Counted from the stretch's first letter, positions 33,946 to 50,714 are shown. The stretch is 64,000 nucleotides of DNA from Nectonema munidae (GCA_030549495.1 JAUIRK010000597.1:1-64000), one strand, 5' to 3'. Notes: generated by a model from the sequence alone, not told the origin. Made by a program: numbers and translations.

Positions 33946-34723
33946 TACCTTCTATTTACTTTACCCAGAATTTTTTTTTACTTTCTTTATTGCTAAACGG
34001 CTATCCCAGTTTAGAATTTCTTAACAAAAATTCCTTATCTTGTATTATATTATCACTAGTCATTATTTGTCAACGGATTTATAATGTGCTATTTTTATTA
34101 AGCTGAATCCTGTTGAGTTGGACTTTTAACTTTGTTGTGAAAAAAAACCTTTTTTGAAAATTGGTCTACTTGTAAAAAATATTTCTAGATGACATTCGTG
34201 ATATAATAACTAACAAAAATAAATTGTATTATAGTTTTTATAGAATATTTATATTTAAAAATATTAATAATTGCGAGATAATGGAATGTTTTTTGAATTA
34301 CTTAGTATAATAATTCTAACGAAAAAATTAGACGGAATATAAAACATTCCATCCACTACAACTATATTTTCATGTGCATGCTAATTAGCTTTGCAGGTTA
34401 GAGTTTTAATGCGCGGTTGTGGATCAAGTACTTAAAAATCCAACTCCAAATACTTGAAAACTTAATAAATTTAACGCCAACTCTTGGCCCCGATTTCGAC
34501 TAAAGAAGGCCACTGCCCATATGCTACAAAAATTAAGCTATTTCTTTCATTATTTAAAATACTTAAAAAAAACTCTGCCTAAGCCCCAAATTCCATTAGA
34601 TACCGGCTCCGAATCTGCAAACCTTGTTTTGACTATACTTAACTTAAAAACTTGTTTTCCAAATATTAGCGGTTTTATCCCTTTCTGATATGGTAATAAT
34701 TTCAAGATATTCTATTGATTTAG

Positions 34724-37353
<2,630 letters not shown>

Positions 37354-37374
37354 TAAAATTACAATGTTGTTTTG

Positions 37375-37380
37375 AATAAA
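37375..37380 (+). promoter_or_regulatory. RpS15A polyadenylation signal
   Basis: AATAAA 22 bases after the RpS15A stop codon, followed by a T-rich stretch. Position and spacing fit a short 3' untranslated region typical of ribosomal protein genes. Confidence 0.7.
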
Positions 37381-39446
37381 CTTGTACATTTTTCTTCAAG
37401 CTTTTTATCAATTTAAGCATTTTCCCACAACTACGGTAAGGCTATGCTGAGCGCCTCCCCCTCCTCTTTATTTTGTTTTGTCCCATGTAAGCAGTGCTAG
37501 GTAGCTGGCTCAAATACGCTAGTGTTAAGCTTCAACACCTGAGCCATAATATATTCAAGCTGTGAATCGAGCACCGGCTCCACTCAATTTGATCAGCTTG
37601 GCTCCAGCTCATCAGCCCTGTCTGGAACACCCTTACCCTTTCTATTAGTCCAACCGCCTTTTCGGTTTCAGCTTTACTTACAATAAAAGGTCCCAGAAAA
37701 AGAAAACATCAACAAAAAGTAATGTAAAATCTTAATAATTCAATAAAGCTTTTGCTTTCCATGTAACTTAACCCTTTATTATTGTTAAAGAACACATTTT
37801 CTTATGAACTTGTTTCCCTGTGTATTATATTAGTCCAAAAGAGCATAAATAGGTTATGTTTCTTATAGTCTTAATTTATTAGAAATTAAAATGAATTTAT
37901 ATCCTTCATATTTATTCAAGCATATTTACATGAAACATTATAAATTTCTAAAAGTCATTTAACAAGCTTGTTATATCTTTTTTCTGAGTTAGTTGACGTG
38001 GGACAGCAAGTTTGGATTTTAGTGTAGGCCAAGTCTCCAAAATTTCTCTAACTTAGGTGCGTGACATTCTTTACTGTGTTGTCTTGTGTTTGTGATTCAT
38101 CGTAGTTTTATGTATATTCCTTTTCCAGTTGTTGAATTTGCTTTTCAAAATGATGCTCTTGCAGTATTTTCCAACTTCTGTAGGTTTATATGCATAAAAG
38201 TTGAAATAATCTTAACATCATTCATCTAGCAAAGTACGTACGAAGTTTAATTTCATCACAGTTGGATAAAGAAGGAACTCTTTGGCCCATTAATTAATTA
38301 CACCTTTTCTTTTCTAGCCAGCATTTCATTAAATTATAGAAATATAAAAATGCAACAAATGTTTATAAATAACTTTATCTATATTATATTTTAGGACAGT
38401 CATTGTAAACTCAAAATCTGATAGACTTTATAGACAAAATCATGGATTTGGAGAATTTTACCCAAGGCCATTTTGTATTTCAAAATAATCGGTATTTGCG
38501 AACATCCAATACATCACTAGCTGTATGTTGTGTTTAAGGCCTCTGCGTCTACGAATGAATGCGTGAGTCGATGTCGTTGGGTCAAATACATAAATGCTAA
38601 ACCTTTTTGGTATATGAAATATCAGTAATTGTCGAGGAATTTAGGTCACGGAGTTTTGACTAACAGTCATGAAAAAGACAGATTTTATTTAAGAACTTGC
38701 CTGGGAACCCTGATATAATTTAATATGGTCTGTCTTATCCTTAATTTTTACATTATTTGAACAATTTTGAAATTTTGGATAAATTAATCAATAAGAATTT
38801 TTTACTTTTAAATGTTATATTGATTTTATCGAATTACCGTGCCTATATAGAGTTCATCTTTAGATATACTTAACGCTATATTAATGAAAACGCAACGTTT
38901 TTAAATTTTGAATTCAAATAAAAGTTGAAACGAAATCGATATTCTTATTCTCAATTGGTAGTAATTCATGAGTTTTCGTTCTATAAATGCTGATTTAATT
39001 CGCTTTCATAACATGTGACTTCACTAAAAAATAGAACAGCTGCTTTTTTTTTAAAAGAATTGTTCATACACAAAAATTTTTATGAAGGCAAGATGGTTTA
39101 GGTAAAATAGCTTAAATGTAAAAATCCTGCTGAAGTCATTGGACAATCAGTTTTATTTTTTTTATCCAAAATAGAATTGAAAAGATATAAGATAAGAACC
39201 TACATATATTATGAAATCGTCAATTTTGAAAATTTTAATTCATCTTCCCTATCCATAACGCAAGAGTAACAATGAAGCCACCATCTTCTAATCTGAAGTA
39301 TCAAAAATATATTCGACTGAATTATATTGGTGAATTGACTGAATTATAAATCTGTATTATATTGGTATTTCGCATATTAAAATTTTATAGCACCCTCCCA
39401 TTCCATTTGAAGCGTTATGCAATATGAGTATCGTTGAAATTAATTA
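37381..39446. other. unassigned; GGCTC-rich patch
   Basis: No supported gene. 37500-37625 has recurring GGCTC/GAGCC words (AGCTGGCTC, CTGAGCC, ACCGGCTCC, CTTGGCTCCAGCTC) that suggest an old repeat. An ORF at 38442-38537 after a plausible acceptor (38401-38411) has no recognisable product. Confidence 0.3.
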
Positions 39447-40001
39447 ATTAAGTTGTTTGTGGCGTTCGCACCCATCCTTTCGGATATCGTGGCCCGCCCG
39501 GAATGCTGAGTCCAAGTCTAACTGGACTTTCCATCCCACTAAACACCTACCGGCCCTTGTTACTGCATAGCTATACCTTGTTATATATATTATTTTACAA
39601 GAATTTATGAAATACAACTGAGTGAAAGATACAATCTTAACGCGAACGCTCCCAATTTGGGAAACTAACTTATTGTCTAGTGATAGCTTGATTACTAACC
39701 ACGTAGAATCGGGTCGCTAGAGCACTACCTAACCGTAAAAACCTTTGAATTCTTCAGAGGAAGAAAACCGGCACGACAGAATGTATCTTGTTCCTAAATA
39801 AAAGAATATGATTATAAAAGGTATATGCTACAAAAATAGAAGCGTTTGAAGGCATGCAATATCTTATATATTATTAATAAATAATATTTGATACATGTTA
39901 TAGGGGTTAGGAAAGATATACATAATTTGAGGCATGCTAGGTTAGGAACAATCTACCCCTGGAATTTGACTCCATCCCTAAATGTAGTCCCTAGGATATA
40001 T
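39447..40001 (-). repeat. 555-bp dispersed repeat, copy 1
   Basis: Nearly identical to 59837-60415. It starts with GTTGTTTGTGGCGTTCGCAC and includes CGTGGCCCGCCCGGAATGCTG; it ends CCCTAGGATATAT. It is less AT-rich than its surroundings. If read on the minus strand, copy 2 ends in a short (CTTAA)n run, which suggests a retroposed 3' end. Family not recognised. Confidence 0.8.
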
Positions 40002-40934
40002 CGTTGAAAGAATCAAAAATGGTATATATGCGAATTTATCATTCTATCAACAACTAATTCAATCCCGTTAACCTAAATACGCAAAATGTATTATTGCAAA
40101 AATTTTTTTTTTTTCTTCAAATATAAAATGGGGATTTTTATCCTATTATTATTTAATTAAAATAAAATTATAGACCTTTGACTTTGATTTTTTTATATCT
40201 ACCATATTTTCAGCACTAAACTTGGAAATAGCGCGTAGACAGGTCAAAAAGAAGGCCAGGCATTGTATTGTTATGAGGTATGACTGGACAATTGACGGAC
40301 AGACATTTTGCTGAACTGTCATTTAGAAGGTAAACCTAATGACAAGAATAAAAAAACTTTTATTGAATGAGTGAAAAAATTCTGAAAGATAATCTGAATG
40401 AAAAAAAAACAAAATTGAGAAATAACTTTTGAACAAATGGGAAAAAAAAAGAATTCAAAAAAATATTACCTAAATTGGAAATATTTTGAAAACGTAACAA
40501 ATTTTTTTTTTATAAGAATATAAAGAAGCTGTGTTGAAACCAAAAAATTATCCTGTATTTAAATGGCTAGATTTTCGGCGAAATACCCCTGGGCCATCTA
40601 TAGATACTATGCAGTCATATAACCTTGAAACGGATAATTTTTTATAGTAGACGAATTTAATCATGAATATATAAAAACTCAGCCAGCTAATTTACTGGCA
40701 CATCTTAAAAATCGAAACTTAGAAATTAAAATATGGAAACTATCTTTTGACAATATGCTTAATATTACAGGGCGAGGAAAATTGACCTAAAATTTAAATT
40801 CTGTAAAAAGTTGTTCCTATTGAATAAAGCTTTTATTCTCTTATCACAGAAAAGTTATTTCTAAACATATACTTGTTTCAATTTTGTTAAAGACATTATA
40901 GGCATCTCTAATTCAAAATTTAGTACTTTGCGAT

Positions 40935-41153
40935 TCAACAAGTTGAGAGCAAGTTTCTGGCTAGATCAATATTTTTTATACTTTCTTTAGCCCTTCTAAG
41001 TAATACTCCATTGAGTTTGACTGCTGGAAGAGTTTTGCAGTAATACAATACCGCTTCTAGCCAACTTGTCCATCTTATTTCAATTTCAAGAGTAGGAAGG
41101 ATAGCCGATGATTTTGGAAAGTGAATGTTATTTTTTATAGAAATCATCAACAT
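40935..41153 (-). pseudogene. hAT-like transposase fragment
   Basis: The minus strand reads EIRWTSWLEAVLYYCKTLPA followed by LLRRAKESIKNIDLARNLL. The tRW.tWleA..YYc..f block followed by A..sIk.a..ll...dL is typical of a group of hAT-like transposases and their domesticated relatives common in arthropods. Only this piece is present. Confidence 0.5.
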
Positions 41154-41399
41154 TTTTGTATAATACCTTTATCTTCAAAAGGTGATGCGAAGAACAAGTA
41201 ACGTGGAATAGATTTGGATACAAAGAAGCTCTAAAGTTTTTGCGGCTGAAAAACAAAAATTTTCTCGTTTAATAATATAGAATTCATTTGCAACATCATC
41301 AACTAACGTTGAAAGCTTTTTGAAATTATATGATCGTATTTACACACTTTTTTAAGATGTGTGACATGAGGTAAGCCAAGTTTGCCTATCAAAACGTTA

Positions 41400-41870
41400 A
41401 CCAATACTTGTCCAGAAATATCTGTTTCATAAATCATCAGAAAAACTTATCAAAAGTTTATGATTTGAAGGATGCATCTAACGTAGATGAAACAGGATTA
41501 ATCCACAGGAAACATTCCAAATTAATTGTGAAGATACTAACAAGTTTGTTTTTAACTATACTTTTGTCTTGCATCGCTCTTGGTGCAAAGCTTTGTTTTA
41601 AGAAGTCGTTCATCTAACAAAAAACTTGGATGATGACTGGATCAATTTTTTTATTGACTTCAATTCATTAACAATTTAAAGAAAAACGGCTGATTTTTTT
41701 ATTAGTTGATAGTGCTGCTTCACATAAAAAGTTTCTCTTGTAAAATAAAAATATTTTTACCTCCAAATATAGCAGAAGAACTTTGGCTGAATCCCAAGTT
41801 TTGAGGAATTTTGAAGGCTGTATCTGGACATCATAAATTTTGGAACTAGAGTTTGACACAATGAATTTTT
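41400..41870 (+). pseudogene. Tigger/pogo transposase remnant
   Basis: ASNVDETGLIHRK carries the first DDE aspartate block of pogo/Tigger transposases. Later WMMTGSIFLL, then RLIFLLVDSAASHKK (the LLvDn..aH block with the second aspartate), and KNIFTSKYSR where kni.l..LPpnt is expected. Frame changes and stops break it, and the CENP-B-like DNA-binding part is absent. Confidence 0.65.
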
Positions 41871-42664
41871 GAAATGTGGAACTTGGACCGGAGCTTTAAA
41901 ATCTAGAACTCCTGTTTCATCTTCATAGGATGATTTGCAAAAATTGTCGATATATGTGATATCTTTTAGTGATATATAGGATTTTGAGGGTGCAATCATA
42001 AGATGGTAAATTGATTTGTATTTATCTTTGGAAACTGAGTATATTGTCGAGAGTAATGTAGTAAAGGGGTGGAGAATAAAGAAATATAGTGAATGACAGC
42101 TGCCGTTTTTGTGAGAAGAATAGGGTATTTCTTGTTCAGTAGTATGGAGATATTAAGATTGTTTATGTGGTAGCTAATTGATCATGATGTAGAGTTAATT
42201 CAGGAACGATATTTGTAAAGAAATTTGTGTTAATGGGTATTTCAATTTCTCGAAGGTAAGATAGTAACGAAAGTTGAAAGCATAAAGAAACTAAAACCAG
42301 AGCTAGAGATTTCAAACCCATCTCCGCAGTCCTGCATTGGAATAATAAAATTTAATATTAACTTTTGACATACTAATCATGGAATCGATCAAAATGAAAA
42401 TGCTTAAAACATAAAAATTCTAAATGTAATAATGTTCATTGAATTTCGTTGAGGTGAGTACGATTATTAATTCTCTTTAAAAATGTGGGTTTGAAGAGAG
42501 GTGTGAACAAAAAACCAATCAAAATATTTCAGTACCGAGAAAATGATTGGTTCTACTTGATCATATTGATTGGAGAAATACGTTGATTTTGATAAAAAAA
42601 AAACTAACTATATTTCTTTTATTTTATTATCTACTAACTATAGAGAATAATATTATGCTTTAAG

Positions 42665-42970
42665 GCAGAGGTGGCAAACTATAGGCCCCGGGTCATATTC
42701 ATTTGTATAAAACGTGAATCTGTTAATTATTTTTAAAAGAAGTTTTATAATTGACAATATTTTTTCATGATTACATTTTCTTACAAATTTTAATTGAATT
42801 GATTTAAGTTAAAATATTGAGTGAAAACACTTTGTATTTTTTAAATATTAAAAAACATATTATTCACTTGTTGCTATTTTAAGTATTACGCACTTTACTA
42901 TATCATGCCCAAGGTGTAATCTTTTTAAATGCGGCCCTTTCATGAAAAAGTTTGCTATCCCTTATTTTAG
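42665..42970. mobile_element. hAT-type MITE, about 300 bp
   Basis: The left end CAGAGGTGGCAAACTATAGG and the right end GTTTGCTATCCCTTA form an imperfect terminal inverted repeat, with CCCCGGG and GCGGCCC words just inside. This is the CAGNGGTGGCCAAC hAT end type. The 8-bp duplication is not clear. Confidence 0.6.
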
Positions 42971-43279
42971 TGTATACAATTAAAAAATTATCTTGATAGA
43001 CTTATAATTAAAAAAAAATTTTTTTTAGGAATATATTAAAAATCCATTGAAATATATTTTTAAACATTTCTGTTTTAAATCAAATTATTATTAGAACATG
43101 AAAAAATAAGTTAAAAAATTTTTTTATTCAATTAATTGCTCAAGTCTGTGAACTACTAGACTAAGTCTTTTATCTTCATCTCGATACTTCTTTAACTTCA
43201 TTACTATAAATGATGAAGATTACGATGACCATAATAGAGATGCTGTGAATGATAAATTTAACTTTATGATCATTTTTAG

Positions 43280-43404
43280 GGCCAAAAAATCCCGCTCGAA
43301 AAAGCTACCTCGATAAAACAGATCGCGCCAAGGCGTCTCATTCCGAAGATGCCTTTACCACTGGAATGAGAAATTCTTTATATGATTCCATATTTACAAA
43401 ATGA
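43280..43404 (+). CDS. possible terminal exon, unknown gene
   Basis: After an acceptor (GATCATTTTTAG) a 40-codon frame in phase 1 reads PKNPARKSYLDKTDRAKASH then SEDAFTTGMRNSLYDSIFTK and stops. ATTAAA lies 45 bases downstream. Composition is hydrophilic and plausible for a cytoplasmic tail, but no upstream partner exon was found. Confidence 0.3.
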
Positions 43405-45046
43405 TCAGATTAATGAACTTCAATGTTTACAAACAAAAATCATGAGCTTTATTAAACAATGAGAGAAGGTAATTTGTATTGAAATGTAATTACGAATATT
43501 TCATCGTAATTAAAAAATCTGAAGACTGTTTACCCAAAATCATAGACGATCGGTGTTGAAGAAAGTGAATAATTATTTAAATTTTAAATTACTCCTTCAC
43601 TCTGTGTCAAAGAGCACAAGGAGAGCGTGATGTATTGGAAGAAGGATATCCTTGTGTGAAGGAGGAATAGGGGAATACCTGCTTCAATATAATAATGAGA
43701 GTAGCTCAGGACAATCGCCATATACCTTCACTGTTATTTAGATTTAATGATCTTTGCAATTACATTAATATTCATTAGGCAGAGCGATGCCTTGCTGTTA
43801 TATGCCTGCACGCAACCACAACTGAAACAAATGCTTCAACAGGAAGGCAGATCTGCATATTTTGCATGATATTAGTAGTAGTAGGAGTAAATACGTTGCA
43901 AACCAAATATTTCGAATCGTCCACACCTCATGAGATCTTTGTGCATATAGGAATCGCACATTCAAAGCATTGCAAATAAATAATTGGAAGCAGTTCTGCG
44001 CGAGAAGATAACATTCTTTTTCACGAAAAATACTCAGTTTGCCCAAAAATTTGCTCAATTTTGCTACTAAATTTTTTCATTATGCTAAACTTTTAAATGT
44101 TTCATTAAAAAATTAAATTTTGCCATTTTTATCGCAAACTATTTGATTAATCAATTTGCTACTTTCATTACCCCATTTGAAATGTTAATATTGTTCTGAG
44201 TAGATAGTGTGTATTCAGTTGTATTTATAGGTGAGACTTTGCTTAGGCATCTAGTTTTGTAATTAGCGAAGTGTGCTACATTTTGCTACACTAACTCAGA
44301 ATTACTGGCAATCCTGTATTAGTTCAGTGATTTCCAAATAATTTTCATTATGCCTTCACATATTTAGATGATAGCTGGGACAAGCTCCACCCCGAAATCT
44401 CTACCGATACATGATATTAGAAAAGCCGTATATAATATATTAAGGTAATCAAAACCTTTTCTAAGTATGCTCTCAATTTTTTCTCTTTGCCTTTAACTAC
44501 GGCACTTCATTGGTATGGGTGAGGAGGCCCGTTCACCGATGAGCAAGTTCAGGAGTGGAAAAATTATTAGTGGAAAAAATACCAAAAACGGGCATAGACG
44601 AGTTTTAATTTTTCAAAAAATGATTGAGACTCAAATGAGGTTAACTTTGAGTAGTCTGTTTTGTTTATACAGTTGTTTATAGTAGAATGTTTATACTATT
44701 CCCAATTTTAGTAGGTAAGGAATATAACTGCAATATTATTAGTTAGAAGGTATATGTTAAATCGTTTTCATGTTTAATCAGAATATCATCATTGAAAATT
44801 CAATGAAAGATGTTAGGAAAAGTTGAGTTGATAAAGAGTTGGATGATGAATAGGCTGAAATAATAATCTAAAATTGAGGACAGTTATACCCTATTTTAAA
44901 AAATATATAAAGGCGATTGATTATATGCAGATTTGAAAAAATAAAGGCGGATTCAAATATTATTTAAATAATGGAGCCGGTAGGTGGATTTAATCAAATA
45001 TAAACGGTTATGGCGGCCATGGGTTGAAGAAAATAGAGCATGGCAG

Positions 45047-45320
45047 CAGGGTGGACCGAGAGGGGGGATGCATACCCCCCACCAGCAATCTATTCAAGAA
45101 AAATTAAGGTTGGAGTCCACCCTAAAATAGAAATCAAAATTGATGAAGTCATTGATCGATTTTCAAAGCAAAAAGAAAGAAGAAAAGACTTTGTAATATA
45201 ATTTTAATCATTTATTTTACATACGTTTTCAAATTTCTTCCCTAATAAAATGTGTAAAATATTTTGATAATATTAGTATACCCCCCCCCCCCCCACAAAA
45301 GATTTCTGGATCCCCCACTG
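45047..45320. mobile_element. hAT-type MITE, 274 bp
   Basis: Ends CAGGGTGGACCGAG / CTGGATCCCCCACTG, flanked by CATGGCAG and CATGACAG (8-bp duplication, one mismatch). The right end matches the MITE at 11573-11836 (GGATCC..CCACTG). It contains a run of about 15 C near 45281. Confidence 0.75.
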
Positions 45321-45420
45321 CATGACAGTGATCTACCCTTAACCATGAAAATCGTTTAATTCAAACTCTAATCTCAAGGATAGTGAATTTTCTTATAATT
45401 TCATGACTTTTAAAGAAATA

Positions 45421-45530
45421 TATTTATAGCAATGGCGGTTATAACGAAATTCCGCTCATAACGAAACAATTTGTTTGCTTGGTCAAAATCTCCTCATTAA
45501 CGAAATTTCAGGTATAGCGTACTAATTTCC
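45421..45530. mobile_element. Tigger-like terminal scrap
   Basis: GCGGTTATAACGAAATTCCG, CTCATAACGAAAC and CATTAACGAAATTTC recall the subterminal repeats of pogo/Tigger elements. No paired ends were found. Confidence 0.3.
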
Positions 45531-45673
45531 TACACCCTTAAGCCACAAAGTCATTATAAATAAACTTCGTAAAACGTAGCTTCCCAAAACCACGCGAGTT
45601 TACTGTCGTTTTTGAAGGTCTCGCATGTTTAAAAGACTATGGTTTAACCATGGCTCAAAACAGATAAAATTTA

Positions 45674-46073
45674 TTAATGTAATATTTTGAGAGATAAAGG
45701 TGCCCTAACCAATTTCAGCAAAAGACTGCTTTCTTCAGAGCAAAAAAGATATGGGTGAACACAACAGCAAATCGTCCATGAAATTTTGCAGTTCAAATAT
45801 ATCTCTTCAAAGGTCTTCTCCATCTTTAATTTGACCGAATTCACGTCTTTAGCACTTTCATATAACTTCATTTGAAGATCATTTTTGTGTCGCTCTTGAG
45901 TTTCTACCAATTCATCAGTTTCTATACCAAAATACTTCATTAAGCCCCAAGCTTTTTTCCTGAAATTGTTTTTTTTTCTGAATTTTTCCTTTTTCATCTT
46001 ATTCTTGTTTTGCAATGCGTCTAAAAATTTCAATTTATAATAATGTTCTTCCTATTTTAAAATTATGATCTCA
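45674..46073 (-). CDS. possible coiled-coil C-terminal exon
   Basis: An open frame on the minus strand begins after a possible acceptor (TTTTAAAATAG) with EEHYYKLKFLDALQNKNKMK. It continues with KAWGLMKYFGIETDELVETQ and DLQMKLYESAKDVNSVKLKM, a charged helical stretch. It ends KILH-stop, with AATAAA overlapping the stop region (TAATAAA). The last 35 residues (Cys- and Leu-rich) look less natural, so the true end may be a splice site inside. Family not recognised. Confidence 0.35.
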
Positions 46074-48840
46074 AGGTTTACATTCTAAAATTCTTCAAAG
46101 TGGTTGGGGATGAATGAATTAATAAACCGATTTTTTTAACTATCAATAACGCAAAACAAGAAATATGTATTTATGTAAAAAATAATCAAATTTTGTATAT
46201 TATATTTCTTTGATAGTTTTGTCACATTTCCAAAAGTATTATATAGCAAAGTTTATATGAGATTAAGGCGGTCTTCTTTAATAATATATATATAAATTTA
46301 AAACCTTACATTTAAACATAAGTATCTTGGCGCAACACAGAGTCATATAAAATGCCTCCAGAGCTTTGCCAAGCTCCTAATATTAAAATAATGAGTATGT
46401 TTGTTCGTTAAATATAGTGAATGAATAATAATACATAATAATTAAATATAGTATACTTTGCAATTAACAATATCAAAGGAATATTATCATTGTTCTATAT
46501 AGTACAAATAAGAAATAATTATAGATTAATTCTTGCTTAATTCCAAGAGAAAAGAAAATCATACGCTACCACAAAGCAAGTATAAGTATACGCAATCATT
46601 AAGAATACCTCCATTTTATCAGGAAATGACGTAAAATTGATAAGAATAAAAATAATAGACAACTATTTTTTGCAGGGTTATTTTGTGAATCCTGTTTTAA
46701 GTATGGAGTCACATTTCAAAGCGTGTTGAATGAATTTGTTCATCATTTATAGTCATTGTGGTTTCTTACAATTATGGTTCAGAGAATTAACAAGTAAAAA
46801 CAAAATTTAAAACAAGAGAATTAATCAAAACCTAAATGATGTGCAGACAAAATCCTCGTCAAATTATGGACAAAATGTCGAAAAACTTTTTTTGTTATAC
46901 TGTTTTTGTAATATATACATAAATGTTTTAACCACTTAACTTAAGTCATTTAAATTTTTTTAATTTAATTAATTTTTCTTAAAAAATTTATGATAGTTGG
47001 AAAATTCAGACATAATACATTTTTTCTATTATTTTATAGTGGGATATATTGACTTGAATATTTTAAATGTCCTCATTTTGCAGCAACTTTTCGACACAAT
47101 TATAAATAAAATTGTCAAGAAGTATAATTTTGTTTCGACATAAGCAAAAATTTTCTAAAACATAAAGATGCTAAAAAAGTAATGGGAACGAATGAAAATT
47201 TCTAAAAGTTTATAAAAAACATTCATTTTCAAGGACTAAATTACGTTGTCAAGTTTGACAATCGCCAGAAGAAGGTTTCGCAAACATGGGCACAGAATTG
47301 CATATTATTTTCGCATTTTCTTACACTCGAGTCAATTATTTACGTCTTAATGTTAGTTGGCAATTTTTGGCAGATATAGTGAATAAATTGATCATTCATA
47401 TAATTGTGTTAAAAAGTTGCTCTAAAATGGGCACATTTCGAATTTTAAATTCAAAATATTTCACAATAAAATAACTTAAAATGAAAATCTATTATTTTTT
47501 TCATTTTTATTAAAAGTCTACATTTTCCAACTCTCATAAACTTTGCATTTGAGAAAAAATAAGATCAATTAAATACAAATGATTCAATTGAATCCGTTTT
47601 CTTTAAATGTTAAAAGTTAAATGAATAATATGTTGATAATACCATGTATACATTTTTTGTAATATATATTAAAAATGCAGTTTAACAAATTTTAAAAATA
47701 TTTTCCAATATTTTTCCTTTCTACATTTTGACCCAACACCAAAATAAATATAGGTATTTGCAAGTTTATTTTTGATCCGAATAAATGATACATCCAATAT
47801 GTTATTATTTTATTTTAAGAAATCTAGACATTTCGTCCATTGTCTGATTTGATTTTTGTTATTTAACGAAATCGATCATTTCACAAAATTTCTGATTAAA
47901 CACATTGGCTGTCAGATAAAATTTATTAAAAATTAATCAAATATTTATTTACTTGTCATAGAGCCTATTTATTATTACTAGTTAAAATATCTTGCAATAT
48001 CTGAAAATCAATCAATATCCCTATTTATAATTACTATGCAAAAAGTGATCAAATATATCCTAAATTTTAAACATTACAATTTATTTTTGATCTAAAAAAC
48101 ATATTTATTTCACTATATAATCAAAAAATCTTGACTTAATAAAAAAATTTCTGTATTCAACAAAAATGATTCCTTTTGTTTATTATAAAACTACAATACT
48201 CTTGTTTTAAAAAGAAATGTAATTTATCGGAAAATATACAAGTTATAAATTATAAAAAAAACAAATTTTATAAATAATACAATAAAGGGTGGCGTTATAA
48301 TAATTTATTTTATGTTTAATAATATGGGAAATAATATTTGTCTCAAAAATACACTCACTTACTTTCCAATATTCAAGCCGCAGAAAAAACAAGTAATCGA
48401 TTCAGTATAAAGACATTCAATATTATCAGATTATTAGATCCTATCTATTAAATATTCCACAAAAAACATGAATTCTTTTTACGCATATATTTTGAGGTTA
48501 AGAAAAAAGTATTTCTTGTTCCATTGAATTTTTGCGACAAATAAATATTTAGAGGCACATCTGCTCTAAATACTCATAGATAGCCCGCACTCCTGTTTTT
48601 GGCTGCTGTGAGAAAAGCTTCTTATAAAATATATCTCACCAAAAACTTTTTTTAAATACAACGGCTATGTAATTGCAGATTTTATAAAAAAAAATCTAAT
48701 TTAATTGTTGCAATTACAGGTAATTAAAAGCAATGTATATGGAACACACTTTTTTGCTATCAACGATTGAAATAATTTGTTATATATATTTACAGTAAGA
48801 TTGCAGGACCGCAGGCATTTGATGGAATCTAGGAAAATTA
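46074..48840. other. AT-rich stretch, nothing recognised
   Basis: Very AT-rich; short open frames only, with no splice support. No repeats with clear ends. Confidence 0.4.
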
Positions 48841-48844
48841 TAGA

Positions 48845-49080
48845 GAATTCGTGAAATCACTCTTTCACTGAGCAATTTCGTTAATTCACTATTGTTTCAT
48901 GAATTTGCTAAGAATTTCCTGTAATTACTGAAATGATACTTTTGTCATTTCATGAAATCTCTACGATTTACTTAAAATCTCTAGTGATTTTTGTGATTTT
49001 GATGAATTTAATCAAGTGGAACAGTGATTTCATATATTCTTTCAATGTTTTAGAATTTCATGAAATCCCTCATTTCACAG
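48845..49080. repeat. degenerate palindromic repeats (TTTCATGAAATC)
   Basis: The word ATTTCATGAAATC, itself palindromic, recurs in full or decayed form about eight times (for example 48948-48960 and 49054-49067), alternating with CACTNTTTCAC. A similar scrap lies at 57380-57430. Confidence 0.5.
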
Positions 49081-50714
49081 TTACAGTAACATACATATAG
49101 GATTAGACAAAACGCATATTAATCAAGTCAATCTAGCTGGAGCTACAATTCAAAAATTTTAGGCGGGTCGAAGGAAGAATGGGGTAGTTGCCCCCAAAAA
49201 GAGATAGGTATAGTCTGGGCTCTATTTTAGGTTTCTATTGTTATATGTTTTTTAAAAAGTATGTCATTCATAAGGTTTAATTCTATCCATTTTTATAAAT
49301 ACTGTAACACCAAAATTTCAACTAAAAAAATGTATCAAGACAATTTCCACTTTGGGCGGCGAAATATTTGTCATCACTTCGCGTATTTTTTGCAAAAAAA
49401 GGAATAATCTTCAAATCAATGAGAATTATAAGCGAAAATCTTATTTTGCTTGATGCAGCAGGATTAATGTGGTCTTATCCAAGATCTTGCTACAAATCGA
49501 TAAAATTTTATTGACTTATTTTTGCTTTGTATGTGCGTGAAAAATTGGAATTTATTGATAAACACAAAGAATGATACAAAAGAAGATACAGACAATAAAG
49601 TTCTTAAGTAATTTTAGCGCATAACGATTAATACAGCGTGTGCACGACATCTCAAATTGGCTACTTTTGGTTGGAAATAGATAATTTGCTGATAAAACTT
49701 ACAAAATGTCAACATCATTTTCTTATTCAAAAAAGATATAACGATTTTGCAAAAGAAGAAAGACGACAGTCCATGCATCATTACCCATCAGCCAATCAGG
49801 AGAGTTTATAAAAACTTTGAAAAATTAGATTTCTTTATTGAAAGAAAAAGTTTTACACTAAAAGAAAATTGGATTAATTTTTTTAATGAAAAATTATTAT
49901 CGTACAAAATGTAAAAAATGAATTCATTTATAATTTAGCTTATCAATGAATAAGGCAGTATATGATAGACATCAGATATAATAAGTATGTGCAAACACAA
50001 TAGGGACTTGTTGCTTTTGACTTCCCATGTCCTCTTCGTACTTAAAAGAGTATATTTTTGTTAATATATTAAATAGAAATACATCATAATTATTTTAACA
50101 CTTTGCGGACCAGAATTGTGAAGACTAATCCTTTACTTTCTTTTTCATTGGAATTTTATATGTTTAAAGCAGAGGATTTTCATTTCTTGGTACATACAAC
50201 GATGTCACACTGTTTCTCAAAGGTTAAAGCAATCTAACAGGAGACACGTAAGTGAGCTTTATTGTCAAGGGACAAAAAACCAAAGGGCCACAGATTATAC
50301 ACTTTATTTTTTAAAAAACTGATTGATTTCCAAAAATAAAACTTGATTCATTTTCAATAAATACTAATCGTTTGCTCAATTTATATTGATATCTTTTGAT
50401 ACTGTTTATAACTTCTTCATACATTCCAATAGTGAGTGAAATGTTTTGGCAAGCGTGAAATCAGACAGATGACAGCAGTTAAAACTAGCACAAGTTAAGA
50501 ATCATATCAAACAGGTGTCAGGTCAAAAGGAATGATAAACTATACTCACATTTTGACTCAGAATCAAACTTGTTTGTTCGCTTTGCTTTTAGCGATCCAA
50601 GAGATTTTCTCAATAAATTATTTCCTTCACAAAAAAATGACAACTTTAATTTCTTTGTCAACCAAATCTTGTGATTATATCAAAAACTAAAAAACTTAGT
50701 TAGTAATATTTTAT
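49081..50714. other. unassigned AT-rich stretch
   Basis: Contains a short hAT-MITE-like scrap (49150-49200, GGCGGGTCGAAGG ... TTGCCCCC). Otherwise nothing recognised. Confidence 0.3.

Noticed and set aside
43592-43665. TCCTTCAC / GTGAAGGA inverted words
   Set aside because: Too short and imperfect to call a structure.
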